A stretch of DNA of 64,000 nt, taken from Sporothrix humicola. Lineage: Eukaryota; Ascomycota; Sordariomycetes; Ophiostomatales; Ophiostomataceae. The DNA lies in NCBI GenBank assembly GCA_021396245.1, contig WNYE01000018.1, forward strand, positions 248,001 through 312,000. The letters are read 5' to 3'. Shown here one piece after another: positions 17,967 to 29,314 of this stretch. Below the pieces are notes generated by a model. That model saw nothing but the letters and a program-made list of their open reading frames with translations, searched no databases and was not told the origin of the DNA. Position 1 is the stretch's first letter; each line of letters opens with the position of its first letter. The translations under genes were made by a program, and so were the position numbers.

Positions 17967-19124
17967 CTATACCGCCGCGTTTATTGCCCTGATCTGACGA
18001 GGGACTTCACGCTGGACATGCCTTCTGATCCAGTGCAAATATTGAGACATGTTCTGGTCCTGCAAAATCTCGTTCCGCATCGTCGCGACGTGCCTGCATG
18101 ATCGCGCATGTGCCCAGAACTGATCGGGTGTATAGGTGGCATAGTCCATGTAATGTCTGAGTAGACCTGGCTGTCTCGTGTATGACTTGCGTTGACATGC
18201 GTAGCACCGGATCCCAAACCACAGTAAGTTTCCAATCTGGACTGGCACTTCAGCTGTGTAGAGTCCGTAATCGAATGGGAGTACGTTCTGCCGCCGGATT
18301 TTACAGCGATGCACCGTGCCATCAACCCGACGATACCATATCAGCTTAAACGGCCTCTTGTAACCATTCCAGAACGGCTCACTTTTTCTCCTAAACATAT
18401 AAGCTGCCTGATTGGGCTGGAAAAGCTCGGGATTGACCGCGATTGCTACCTCTGCGTCGCTCGAGCTAGCTTTTACGACGGATTTGTGACGGTAGCCGCG
18501 CTTGCGCTTGTTGTGAGTCTCAAGGCTGAGGGCGCGGGCCCTCTTGACGCTGGTAAAAGGTAGACCTTCATAGTCGGGATCACATAGATGTATGGAGGTA
18601 AGGGTGGGGGTTTCTTTCATCATGGTATCCTGAGGGATTGTGAATAATTGACTGGCGTCGTCGAAGCTGATCACACGGTAGTCCGGATTGACTTGAAGAT
18701 AACGAAGACAGACGCGCTCAAATGTGTGGAAGTAGAGTTCTGTTGCAAATGCGTCTTTCTCCCAGCAGGATGAACACTGCGTAGAAGTCAACACGGAGTA
18801 AATCCGAGAAATAGACATATCCCGGATGGTTCGGCACTTTGCGAGTATTTTCTTGATGAATGTCATCTTTGGAATTAGCTCCCTGAAAAGGGGATGATGC
18901 TGAACCGCATGGTAAGCCAGAGAACAGGTAGCCGAGAAATTAATGGCTGAGCGAAGGTTGAGGCGTTTGATAATATTGGACATCATCTCTGCAGGTAGTC
19001 GTTCGAGCGGACGTATCTCTTTAGGCGTCGGTACTTTCCCGAGTGATAGGCGTGCCAGTGATCTTTTGATTGACAGTTTCTTTTTGAACGCCCGATATTT
19101 TTTGAATGAAAATATCTTTTTCAT
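17967..19124 (-). CDS. F-box protein
   Basis: 385 aa, single exon. After a Lys-rich start, residues about 39-80 (PLERLPAEMMSNIIKRL, then CSLAYHAVQHHPLF) form a fungal F-box, which in the family binds Skp1 and recruits substrates to an SCF ubiquitin ligase. Downstream there are no clear LRR or WD repeats. Two CxxC pairs (CSSC near 117-120, CYAC near 310-313) might bind a metal. Ile/Tyr/Arg content and codon usage differ from the GC-rich core genes, fitting the accessory island. Substrate unknown. The start at 19124 overlaps the stop of the frame at 19121-19891 by the shared ATGA. Confidence 0.72.
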   Translation of the reverse strand: MKKIFSFKKYRAFKKKLSIKRSLARLSLGKVPTPKEIRPLERLPAEMMSNIIKRLNLRSAINFSATCSLAYHAVQHHPLFRELIPKMTFIKKILAKCRTIRDMSISRIYSVLTSTQCSSCWEKDAFATELYFHTFERVCLRYLQVNPDYRVISFDDASQLFTIPQDTMMKETPTLTSIHLCDPDYEGLPFTSVKRARALSLETHNKRKRGYRHKSVVKASSSDAEVAIAVNPELFQPNQAAYMFRRKSEPFWNGYKRPFKLIWYRRVDGTVHRCKIRRQNVLPFDYGLYTAEVPVQIGNLLWFGIRCYACQRKSYTRQPGLLRHYMDYATYTPDQFWAHARSCRHVATMRNEILQDQNMSQYLHWIRRHVQREVPRQIRAINAAV

Positions 19125-19891
19125 TCGCAGTATCCCTTTGTGTTCGGTAGACTGTTTCCTTTTGCGCGGCAGTGTGTCATCCTAGAAACAACCGGGACGA
19201 GCAGCCTGCGCAAATAGAGCAAAATTGACAGTGTCTTCAATGAGCTTTCTGAGCCCAAGAGGACCGCCATATCCAAAATCGGCGAGTATAATCCTTTTAT
19301 CTGATCACGAAGGTCGTGTAGTCTTGTTTCGGAACGGAACGACAAAGTAGCCGAGTGTTTCCTCATCGAAATGCTTATTCTCGTTACGTCGAAAAGCCCA
19401 CGGTAGCCGGGGCGTGAAATTTGGAAGTTGATGTCCTGGGCGAAGAATTGGTATATGGAGGTCAGGAGGATTATTTCGTGCCATGGTAGGTTCGGTCGTA
19501 CGGCCAGCCGTGCCGTGAGCTTCGCAGATAGAAACCGTTCAGGATAGTGAGAAAGATGGTCGTGAGAAGTTGCGGTCAGAGGACAGTGAACTGAATAATG
19601 AATAAAAAGGCTTCTATTGGAGGGATAGGATATGATAAAACCGTTTATATTGGAAATATACTGTTGAATCTGATGGTCGAAAGAGATAAAAGGGTGTGCG
19701 ATGTACTGGCTTATTTGGAAGAGTTCACACAAAACGGGATTGTAGTGTTTATCAGTTTGACCTATCAACAACTGAAGTACTGACTTCCAAAGGCAACAAA
19801 CACAAAAGAACCCCTGGGAAAGTGGCCGGGACACTTCCTTCCTTTTCAAAATTATTCTACTTCGCCAAAAACTGGCAATGACATTGATCAC
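19121..19891 (-). CDS. Uncertain open frame, 256 codons, upstream of F-box gene
   Basis: Open on the minus strand and ending with TGA inside the ATGA that starts the F-box gene. No known domain. The C-terminal 150 codons (from HCPLTATSHDHLSHYPERF) look more protein-like than the N-terminal part, which is Cys/Phe-rich and may be non-coding. It could be a decayed 5' part of a larger gene, a separate hypothetical gene, or chance. Low GC and absence of recognised motifs keep confidence low. Confidence 0.25.
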   Translation of the reverse strand: MINVIASFWRSRIILKRKEVSRPLSQGFFCVCCLWKSVLQLLIGQTDKHYNPVLCELFQISQYIAHPFISFDHQIQQYISNINGFIISYPSNRSLFIHYSVHCPLTATSHDHLSHYPERFLSAKLTARLAVRPNLPWHEIILLTSIYQFFAQDINFQISRPGYRGLFDVTRISISMRKHSATLSFRSETRLHDLRDQIKGLYSPILDMAVLLGSESSLKTLSILLYLRRLLVPVVSRMTHCRAKGNSLPNTKGYCE

Positions 19892-20817
19892 GAATGTTCT
19901 GGGGAAGGAGCAACCGACATAAACACGGGAACATCATGTGCTTATAATGGTTATAAAACTAGACACATGATCACTTTTGTTGCAGTTCCTGTAGTATTGA
20001 ATAAATTAAACTGTAAGCTCCCTGTTGAGGTCTGTCATTCATGGGAAAAGCAGTTTACACGAAGATGTCTTCGATGCTCGTGAACATTGTCGTTCGCTTG
20101 CTGTTTTACACAGGAAGGTGCGACCCACTTATTGGTTGGCCCAGATCTGTTCCCAGGTCTCTTAGCGCCAAGGGGGCAAAACGCGCATTAGTCAAAATTC
20201 TGGGCTTTGCAGAAGGCGCTACAGAACAGTGAAGGAAGGTGCAGGTGTGACAGCAACGGGCAGCGAGAAGCCAAAACCATTAAAACACCATCACGCAGGA
20301 AACGTCCTTTCAAGTCCTACGACGCACGCACGCCACAACCACAGCCTCTCGAGAACGCAGGGACCAAAGGACTGCAGGACGACATTTTTTTTTGCAGCTG
20401 CAGCCACGGCCTCGACGACTACCGTCTGCCTTTTGCGCTTTCGTACTGCCCTTTGCCACCTCAGTTTGGTGTCAGCCACGACAATTTGTCACCAGCAGAT
20501 CTGCCCGCCTTTCACATCCAAAACCACTTCTTGTCACACGACTGGCTACACGACAACCAGACATTGTTTACCCTCGACCTCGACCTCCTCCCTTTCCCCG
20601 CCTGGCCGCCCCCGAAATATGCGGGTTCTTCTACGGACCCCGACAACAGAGACGCCGTCCTTTGCCGGGAGAAACAGACACGCGAGCGCGATCGGAGGAC
20701 TTAGCAGCGAGAGCGAGAGCGCCACGGGTGCCCGCTGAGTACGATAGAGTTGGCGAAGACTAGCGACGACGACATATATATACTACAAGACGAGAGGCTA
20801 CACCCGAGACCGACAAG
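19892..20817. promoter_or_regulatory. Intergenic and ppg1 upstream region
   Basis: The right border of the accessory island. 19892-20230 has no gene. 20230-20760 is C+A-rich with overlapping open frames (for example 20207-20704) of low-complexity composition that are taken as promoter and leader of ppg1. ATATATATA occurs at 20774-20782, only 36 bp before the start, too close for a TATA box. Confidence 0.4.
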
Positions 20818-21864
20818 ATGCCGGGCTTACCAAGTGAGTTGTTGCTGAGAGTGCTGAAGATTTCGACCAACACCATCGGATGAATGCTGACTTTTTACCT
20901 TCTTCCAGCCTCCGTCGACCTTGACGAGTGCATCGAGCGCCTCTACAAGCGTGAGCTGCTCGCCGAGTCACTCATCGAGGCCATTTGCGCCAAGACGAAA
21001 GAGCTGCTGATGCGCGAAAGCAATGTCGTGCACGTGCGCGCTCCTGTCACCGTTGTCGGCGACATCCACGGCCAGTTTTACGACCTGATTGAGATATTCC
21101 GCATTGGCGGCTACTGCCCAGACACCAACTACCTGTTCTTGGGCGACTATGTCGACCGCGGCATGTTTAGCGTCGAGACCATCTCGCTGCTCGTGTGCCT
21201 CAAACTACGATACCCTAACCGCGTCCATCTGATTCGCGGCAACCACGAGTCGCGCGGCGTCACACAGTCCTACGGATTCTACACCGAATGTGCCCGCAAG
21301 TACGGCAATGCCAGCGTTTGGCACCACTTTACCGACATGTTTGACTTTTTGACCCTCAGTGTCGTCATCAACGACCAGATCTTTTGCGTCCACGGCGGCC
21401 TCTCGCCATCCATCCACTCCATCGACCAGATCAAGATCATCGACCGCTTCCGCGAGATCCCCCACGAGGGCCCCATGGCCGACCTTGTGTGGTCCGACCC
21501 GGACCCAGACCGCGACGAGTTCTCATTGAGTCCGCGTGGTGCCGGCTATACCTTTGGCGCACAGGTCGTCAAGAAGTTTTTGGCCGTCAACGGCATGTCC
21601 CACATTCTGCGTGCGCACCAGTTGTGTCAGGAAGGCTACCAGGTGCTGTACGACGACCGGCTCAGCACGGTGTGGAGTGCACCAAACTACTGCTACCGGT
21701 GTGGCAACATGGCGAGTGTGCTCGAGGTCAGCGACACGGGCGAGCGGTTCTTCAACGTCTTTGCGGCAGCGCCTGAGAACGACATGCATAAGGACATGCA
21801 GGCCAACGGCAACGGCGCCGACAAGATGGGTGATGCCAACGCGCTTCCCGACTACTTCTTATAG
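20818..21864 (+). CDS. ppg1: PP2A-like Ser/Thr phosphatase Ppg1
   Basis: Exon 1 is only 16 nt (20818-20833); a 75-nt intron (GTGAGT, CTGAC branch, CCAG) joins exon 2, 20909-21864; 323 aa. Metal and catalytic motifs are intact: GDIHGQ (Asp57, His59), GDYVDRG (Asp85), RGNHES (Asn117), His167 and His242. The C-terminus PDYFL is the PP2A-type carboxymethylation tail. The N-terminus VDLDECIERLYKRELL and GDYVDRGMFSVET point to Ppg1 rather than PP2A, Sit4 or Pph3. In yeast Ppg1 acts with Far complex proteins and in glycogen accumulation. It is convergent with the RhoGDI gene. Confidence 0.93.
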
Positions 21865-22262
21865 CCGCAGCTGTGTATGCTGTACCGACTGCTCTACCTT
21901 TACTTTCTCTTTCCTTGTGTTTATACCGCCTCTTTCATGTCCGTCATCTCGTTTGCTTCTTTACATAGTTTCTGCATCCACTAGGCCTGTATGATATCCT
22001 TTCTACCAAATATGACCTCTGCTTTCGTGTATTTTTCTTGGGACAATATCCTGATGGATATCAAATGTTTTGGTGTTTCGTATTGCTATGCTGCTATGAG
22101 CGCTGCACAAGCTGAGAATATATGCAACCATTTTTCGTAGTACTATCTCTCCGCGGGCATGGCGTGAAGCCGGCCTCCTCTCCCCCTTCTCTAACCAACG
22201 CAAAAGTCGTTAAATCGTGTATATCGTGGTTCTGAGGTTCGAAAACCGGGTAGTCCAGTCGT
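21865..22262. other. Convergent 3' intergenic region, ppg1 / rdi1
   Basis: Carries the 3' ends of both flanking genes; T-rich after ppg1. The GGTTCGAAAACC word near 22233 resembles a tRNA T loop but no tRNA arms accompany it. No gene seen. Confidence 0.5.
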
Positions 22263-23223
22263 CTACCAGTCCTTGGCAATGTCAAAGCTCCACTCGAATG
22301 CCAGGTGCGTCTTCTTGTCGTCGTCCACAAAGCTCGACGACGCAACATAGTGGCCCCGTGCCAGCATGCCGCTCGGCGCCTCGTCCTCCTGGAACCGCTT
22401 CGTGTACAGCGGCTGCTTGTCCGTGTTGGGCGCGTAGCTGCCCAGCATCTCGCTGTCCTTGCCCACCCGCACGCCCTTGCGCTTCACCACCTGCACGTAG
22501 CGCAGGCCGCTGAGCACCTCGTGCTGCACCTTGAACGTCGCCACCATTGTGAACCGCGAGCCCTCCTTGATCGTGAACGGGTGGTCCTTGAGAGTGGCCT
22601 CGGAGCCGGCGACACTGAGGTCAATGGTGACGGGGTCGCGGCCGGGCGTCTCGAGGGTCAGGCTCTGGATGATGCAGACACGGGGGTCCGAGGGGTCGCT
22701 CAGGTCCTTGCCGCCGCCGAGACCGAGGGACTCCTTGTAGCGCTGCAGAGACTCGTCGCCGGCGTCTGTGAACACGTTGTCAGTAAAGTGCAAGTTGACA
22801 TCAAAAGAGAAACCAATGGGTTAGTCAAATGAGAGTGTGTTGACATGAAGCTGAAGTGATCGTTGAGTCGGGATAGTAGGGGCTACCTGTTTGGCTCTTG
22901 CCCATTGCTGCTCTTAGATGCACCTGCCGTCTCCAGCTTCTAGTCGTGAGACCTGCACTATGGTGCTCCTGCCTTGTCTCACACCAATGGATTGACGAGC
23001 TCACCGACACAGAGCATTGTACTCTGAACCAGTTCACTACACCGCCGTGTCTTGTACGCCGGGCTCCGCATTTGCTCTCGCTCAACCACATGTTTTCTTC
23101 CATGTCTGTCTCATATCTTTACGTACCCATCTGCTGGTAGGTCGCCAAGCTCTGCTTCGGCTGCGAGAGCTTGTAGCCGGGAGTGCCCTCGTGGAGGTCC
23201 TCGTCGTGCTGCTGAGAAGCCAT
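22263..23223 (-). CDS. rdi1: Rho GDP-dissociation inhibitor
   Basis: Exons 23223-23127 and 22765-22263 are joined across a 361-nt intron (GTACGT, TTCACAG); 199 aa. The junction gives YQQMDAGDESLQRYKESLG, matching the regulatory-arm helix of RhoGDI. The immunoglobulin-like domain follows with FTIKEGSRF, GLRYVQVVKRKGV and MLGSYAPNTDKQ and ends in HLAFEWSFDIAKDW, the conserved RhoGDI C-terminus. The protein extracts prenylated Rho GTPases (Cdc42, Rho1) from membranes and blocks GDP release. The long intron is unusual here; an extra micro-exon is not needed for the frame. Confidence 0.94.
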
Positions 23224-25973
23224 TGTGGTGGTGCTGTGAGGTTTGGTGGGGGTATCAAGAGGGGGGGAGGGTCGTGATGGCGGATCGAAGTTGTGATGGG
23301 AGTTTGCTAGCTTCGTACGTCGTGGCTTGTCAGAAGAAAAGAAGAATAAGAAAGTTCGTCAACGGAAGTGAGGTTCAAGAAGTCGGTGGGCAAACGGGGT
23401 CTATATTTAGTCTGGTAGTTTGCTAGCAGTCTAGTCCTTCCTTCTGTCTCCGTCCGTACCTTTTGCTCCTTCCCTGCTTGCCTCCTTGTCCAGTGCGCCC
23501 GCAAACAAGAAAAACAACAGTCCAATCCGTCCAAAACGGAAGCCCAAATGGCTAGGAAAGGAGGGAAGGAGAGCTTGACCTTGGCTTCTGCTGCCCCTGA
23601 CTGGCTCACTTGGCTTGCTCTTTCCTCCACTTTCGTCCTCGGGATGAGGGGCAACCTGCGCTCTGCGCACTCTACGGAGCCTTCCCCCTCGTTTTCGTCG
23701 AAGTTCCTTCCCCTATTCGACAACTGTCGTCGTATGCTGGCTCGGCCATGGTGGGGTTCTTTCCCTATCTGTTGCACGGCTATGGCACAAACCTGACCCA
23801 CCCACCGTTAACAGTTGCTGCAACTGGCAGTTTCAAGGAAGGAGAAAAGGGGGCGGTGAGCGGCCGTTGTTAGTCGGTGGCCGCCATCTCCGTCCGTAGG
23901 CTGTAGCGTGCTCAGAAATGACTTTAGGACTTTGTTAGCAGCCTCGATGTCATATAAGAAGCCAACGAACAATCCCAGGAACGCAAAAGGACGGACCAGT
24001 CCGGTTTGGAGGACTTTTACGGCACCTTGAACGGCCAAGAAGTGCATTCCAGACCCGAAATCGAGATTTCGAGATCGCCAGGGACCCCCTTGCAAGGACT
24101 TTCAGGGTCGTCGATGTTCTGGAGGGCTGCCAGCCTGACGGAGAAGCCAATTGTGTCGTTCTTTTATGGTACTTATCCAAAATGAACGGCCAAGTCACCT
24201 GGGAATACGCAGTTTGAATACTCGTCGGACAACACGCCATCTGCTCTGCCAGTGTGCCAAAGCCGTTTCATCAACTGCCCTGTCTCCAGTCGCCTTGTTC
24301 CTGGCTATTATGCGGGATGCGACGACGCCAAATCGGCTACTCCCCGAGCCTCACAAGTCAGGAACATGGACGAGAGCATTGTTCTGTGCACCGGGTCAAA
24401 CAAACGTTACCAGGAGCCAAAATCCGCATCTGCCGTGTTCACCTTTTTGACCTTTGGCTGCAGTGCCGATAGCTCCGATGCGGCACTCGCCTTTTCGCTC
24501 TTCCCCAACAAATTGCGCGTGGTGGTACCTGCTCAAAAAGGGGCCTGTGCTCAGCCTTTTCAGTGGTTGTGCTGTGTCCTGCAGGGGTTCTCCAGGCACT
24601 TTAACTCCTGGTATTTGCCCACGTTTTCTCAAGCCACTCCGTCCACCCTCAAGCTTCTCTATTCGCACATACCCCACAGGGTCGCGTTGCGTTCGTGAAC
24701 CGAATGAACCCAGAAGGGACCAAAGACGGTCTTTCCTTTTTGGTCTCGCCTCTCATTCACTCCAACCCCTGTCCGCTCGCATTTTGTCCAGCGCATCCCT
24801 CGCGGCCACCTTACCCACGCAGGAGCGATGCACCACGCTACGGCCAATTTAGTGCAGTCGCGGTCACGCTTGCCGCCCGTAAGATTAGACACTCCGCGAA
24901 TTAGACCCTGCGTCTGGTCCTGACGGACCGCTTTGTTCCAGAAATCAGATACCCCCGTGTCGCCCACCTCGATCGCAAGCGTCGCGTTGGTTTTTTCTGA
25001 TTCTTTCTCGTTTTGTCGATGTGGCTATGGGCACGGTATCAAATTCTGGCTAATTTCCCGCACAATCGCTGTTTCCCATCTTGTTTCCGCTCATCTTCCG
25101 TCTGGCCCGCTCCTTCCTGGCCGCGTTGGCACCTCCTTTGTTCCTTCCTCTCCCACGTTTTTCGTAGCTTTTTTCACTCCCTGGGACCTATACACACATG
25201 CCCTAAATACACCGACGTTTACACGCCAATTTCACTGCATCGAACTGTGCCTCAGGCGGCATGCGACACTTATTTCCAGCACCTAGCAGCCTGAAAATCC
25301 GCACGCGACAGCTAGCACCATTCAAGCCTCACTAAATTCAGACTAAACCCACCCCCTGCCCTTCACTTTCTCGCTGGTTTTTTGTCGTCGCGACAACGCG
25401 CATTTTCAGCTCTCTCCCCTTCCTTTCAAACTCCAATCCCTTTCTTTTTCGTCAACACCGCCTGTCTCCCTGTCCGCTTGAAGGTTCGAACAAAAAGGTA
25501 ATTAATGCGCTCTGTTATTGCATGCATCCTCCACTTTGATATCGTCACTCGCTATTGCATCGCATACTTGTCTTTTCATTCAGCATTTTTGCTTTCTTTG
25601 AATGCCTTGACTGGCCCTCTTTTTTTCTTCGTCGCGGCGCGCTGACCACTGTTTCTTTGGGCGCAATTCGAGCAGTTCGCCTTGCACCCTTCTTCCTAGA
25701 AGTCCAACAATCGAATCAAGGAACGCGACGACCCAAACGAGAAATCGATTCGATTCGCCCACGGAGTCAATTGCAGCCTGCACGACTTGATATTTCGCAT
25801 CGAAATCGCGTCGTCTTTTTGTCGTGATTTATCGCATCGATTTTATCGCCTGCACATTCTTGCGCGTCGCAGCCCAAAGCCCGCTAAAGTCACTATATCG
25901 ACTGGCCAACTGTCCACTGTCGCGACTCGTCTTTCATATCCTCCTCCAACACACATCACCACCCACATCCGCA
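23224..25973. promoter_or_regulatory. Long divergent region, rdi1 / bqt4
   Basis: 2.75 kb between two divergent genes. 23224-23420 is the rdi1 leader side. Several overlapping frames of 80-165 codons exist on both strands but none has a domain or plausible start and splice structure. 25000-25970 is C+T-rich on plus, a long leader for bqt4. A non-coding RNA cannot be excluded; nothing else is seen. Confidence 0.4.
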
Positions 25974-27492
25974 ATGGCTCCTTCCAGACACCTTCCCGCA
26001 CGGAAGAACGCTCTCCTGACCGAGTCGGTTCCTGATCGTTAGTATTCTCCCCCGTTTTGATGCCTCGAAGGTCCAATGCGCCGTGATACTTGGGCAGCAC
26101 ACAAAAGCCCCTGTAATGGTTTCGATACCGTGCATTTAGCCATAGGACAAGCACGACCAGCAAAATCCAAAAAAACGCGCTTGTAACTAACACGCTTTTG
26201 CTTCCCTGCAGACGAGGAACTGATTGCGCGCCGCCGCCTCGGCCAGACCCAGCTTTCGTCGCGCCTTGTCGCCGTCTCACCCAGCTCCAACGCCGAGCGC
26301 AACAGTGTCACGGCGTTCGACTATGCCCACCTCCGCGCGCCTCTGCCCAAGGGCATTGTCTCTGGCATCTTCAAGCCTGCCCCTAACAGCTACTTCTTGA
26401 TGCGCCGCAGCAACGACGGCTACGTTTCCGCTACCGGCATGTTCCGCGCCGCTTTCCCGTACTCGGACTTCGACGAGGAAGAGGAGGAGCGTAAGCACAT
26501 CAAGTCGCTGCCCACGACCTCGCCCGAGGAGACTGCCGGTAACGTCTGGGTTCCGCCTCTAGACGCTCTGGCCCTGGCCGAGGACTACGGTATTCTGCCC
26601 TGGATCCGCGCCCTGCTCGACCCCACCGACATTCCCGTTTCTGGTCCCCCGGCAGGCGAGGGCAGCCCGTCCAAGAAGATCAACCCGCCGCCCAAGTTCG
26701 TCCTCTCCGCCCACCAGCCCTCACTGGCACCGCCGACTCCCTCCTCGATTCCCCGCAGCGTTCGCTCGCGCCGCTCAGTGAGCCCGACCAAGTCGTCCAC
26801 CGGCACCACGAAGCGCGCTATTGCCAGCCCCCGCAAGCGGAGCTCCAAGGCTGCTGCTGCTGCTGCCGCCGCTGCCGCGTCCCAGGAGACATCTGTCGCT
26901 AGCACCGAGAGCACCCCTGCGCCGCAATCGGCCGGCCTGACCAACGGCGACGCCAAGGATGTTCTGCCCTCTGTTGAGGAGGAGGACGCCAAGCCCAAGA
27001 AGGAGAAGAAGGAGAAGAAGCACTCCAAGAAGAAGTCGGATGCTTCTGCTGTCGCCGACAAGGTGTTCACTGCTGGCACCGACGGCGATGTTCTTCTGGC
27101 CGGCCAGCCGCCATCGGCTGAGGAGTCTGCGCGCCTGATTGCTGAGGCTAAGGAGATGGTCGCTGCGGCCGCTAAGGACGTCGCCGAGGCTGCCGCCTCC
27201 GCCACTACTGCCGTCTCGTCCAAGAAGGGCAAGCGCAAGGCTGAGGAGCAGATCACCAAGGACGACGAGGAGGGCAAGGAGAACACTGGCGAGGGCGCCG
27301 CCACTGAGCAGCCGCGGGCGAAGAAGGTCAAGACCGACGTGCAGATCCGCAGAGAGAAGGTCCGTAACCGGGCTCTCTTTGGTATTAGTGCTACCATTGC
27401 CGTTGGGTAAGTTGTTTCCTATTTCTTTTTGACTTTATCAAACATGCTAACAAGACAGTGCCGCCATTCCTTTCGTCATGAGCTTCTTATAA
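25974..27492 (+). CDS. bqt4: Bqt4-like APSES/KilA-N protein, tail-anchored
   Basis: Three exons: 25974-26037, 26212-27406 and 27459-27492; 430 aa. Start MAPSRHLPARKNALLTE and junction VPDHEELIARRRLGQTQL match ascomycete Bqt4-like proteins. Residues about 58-165 form the APSES/KilA-N-type domain (FDYAHLRAPLPKGIVSGIF, SYFLMRRSNDGYVSATGMF, WVPPLDALALAEDYGI). The middle is disordered with Ser/Pro, a poly-Ala run and Lys-rich nuclear signals. The last exon of 34 nt completes a C-terminal hydrophobic anchor (ALFGISATIAVGAAIPFVMSFL region). In fission yeast Bqt4 sits in the inner nuclear membrane and tethers telomeres; the same place is inferred here. Confidence 0.9.
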
Positions 27493-29314
27493 GCACTGCG
27501 ACGACCTAAAAGACGAACATGACAACAGTTCGATGCGACCACCTAGAGACAAGACGCGTTTACACATATTTTAATTACTAAAAGGAGAAAGGAAATGGAT
27601 GGCCAGTATCTTATCGGGTAGCTGTGTTGGAGAAGGCGCTTTTTTGTTCTTGTTTTTGGAGTTGTTGTCACCCCTTTCTCTTCCAATGACCACGCATTTC
27701 GAGGTTATGCCTTGGAAACCAAAGTCGTTCTTGTCTTTGGTGGTCTCTTCTGTCATCTTCTCATCCTTCCAAACTCACCACCTCAAAATTCCCCATTGTT
27801 TTTCTCATTACCTCCTATTTACCACTACCCTGGCCCTTCTGGATTGTTTTTGCTTTTACGTTTTTGTTGTTTTTAGTATTTCTGGTTTTCCATTTTCCAT
27901 TTTCAACGTACCTTATCACCCCGGCACTTAACATTGTTGTATTGACTTTTTCACATCTTCACCTTTTCACCTTTTCACACATTCTGACTTTTCGAACATA
28001 CCCCCCTTGAGTAGCACAGACGACCACTACTTCATCAGCTTGGAACAGCAGATAGAAGCGTCCTTTGCGACTGCTTAAAATCACACTTCTTTTTCACGTT
28101 TAAAGTGTTGCGTCCTTGCGGATTTGACAGTGACCTTGAGACGGGCTTGATTGCTCCGTGTTGACCCGAATGTAATATTCCAAGCTCGTAAATCGCGAAT
28201 TGAGGTCAAGCTCGTTCCATGCGACAATGCCTGGTGTATGTTTTTTCCAATGTCGAGAGTCGTCTCGCGATATCGAGTTTTTGGTGCTCTTCTTCGGTTG
28301 CTGTTACTGCCGCTATTCACCGCCCAGGACGCGCTGGAGAACCCGTTCAATAAAGCAAATTTTCTGAGCGACACCCAAACGGGACGGGTTGCCGCACAAA
28401 ATAATTAAAGGAAATTTGGGTGGTAAAAATTGGCGAGTAGAAGGGAAATGAGAGACTGCTGGGGGAGTTTGATGACTGTCGCAAAAACCGCAATTAAATT
28501 GAAAATTTCGCCGTCATTTTCGTCTGTCTCCTTCTCTTCCCTCTCTTTTAACAATTTTCTTCAGATCAACTCTTCTCACAATGTCGCGCCTTCCCGATTG
28601 AAAAGGGGTAGCAGGTCCCCGAGGGACAAGTGCTTTCCTCGGGGGCACAAGTATTTATATTACTTTCACTTTTTGTTGTCGTTTCCTCCTTCCCCAGTCT
28701 TTTCCATTCGTTCTTTCCCCTTTCCTCGGCCTCTCAGAAGGTTAGCTGGACCAATTCTGGTCAGATGACCACCGAAAGGTTGGAAGTGGCACTTTCCGCG
28801 CAACTGAAAGGCAAGAACAATGGCCGACCTACTCGGCAATCTACGGCTTTCGGATAACAGTACCCCCCTTTGGAAGGAGAAAGGTGTACACAACGCTCTG
28901 GGGAAGTCCCCAATTGGCAACTGCCACCCAGTCTCCCCATACTCCAAACTCCATACTATCGTCTCCTTCCCCCACAGCCATTGGGTCATGAGCTCCCCTC
29001 CTCGGGTCTGTCTCTGTGGTCGCTTCCCCTCCTGAGCCTGGAGTCTGGCTCCTGGACCGGAGAAAGCTGCCATTCCAGCAAATGCATTTTCCAGGGACCT
29101 AGTTGTCCGAGCCTTTTCCTGTTCCTGTCGTGGAATTTTTGTTTCTCGGTTCTCGTTTCTTGTCCCTTGTTTTGTCTTTTTGTGTCTTGTCCCTTGAATC
29201 TTTGCAAGAACTTGGAGATTTGGAGCATCGCGACGACAACAAGAAAACAAACGCAACCGACTCAATTCCTTTGCCTCATTTCCATCCTCTTCCACCCGCA
29301 CACTCTTCCACACA
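27493..29314. other. Intergenic region before the HIBADH gene
   Basis: 27493-28080 is the 3' flank of bqt4 and T+C-rich DNA. 28080-28770 shows no accepted gene; a seven-codon frame at about 28581 lies behind a C+T-rich tract and is too short to support. 28780-29314 is the C+T-rich leader of the dehydrogenase. Frames of 100-250 codons on either strand lack domains. Confidence 0.4.

Noticed and set aside
22225..22250. GGTTCGAAAACC, resembling a tRNA T arm
   Set aside because: No D arm, anticodon stem or acceptor stem at the needed distances.
28581..28601. Seven-codon frame after a C+T-rich tract
   Set aside because: Too short, no splice continuation found; at most an upstream frame.
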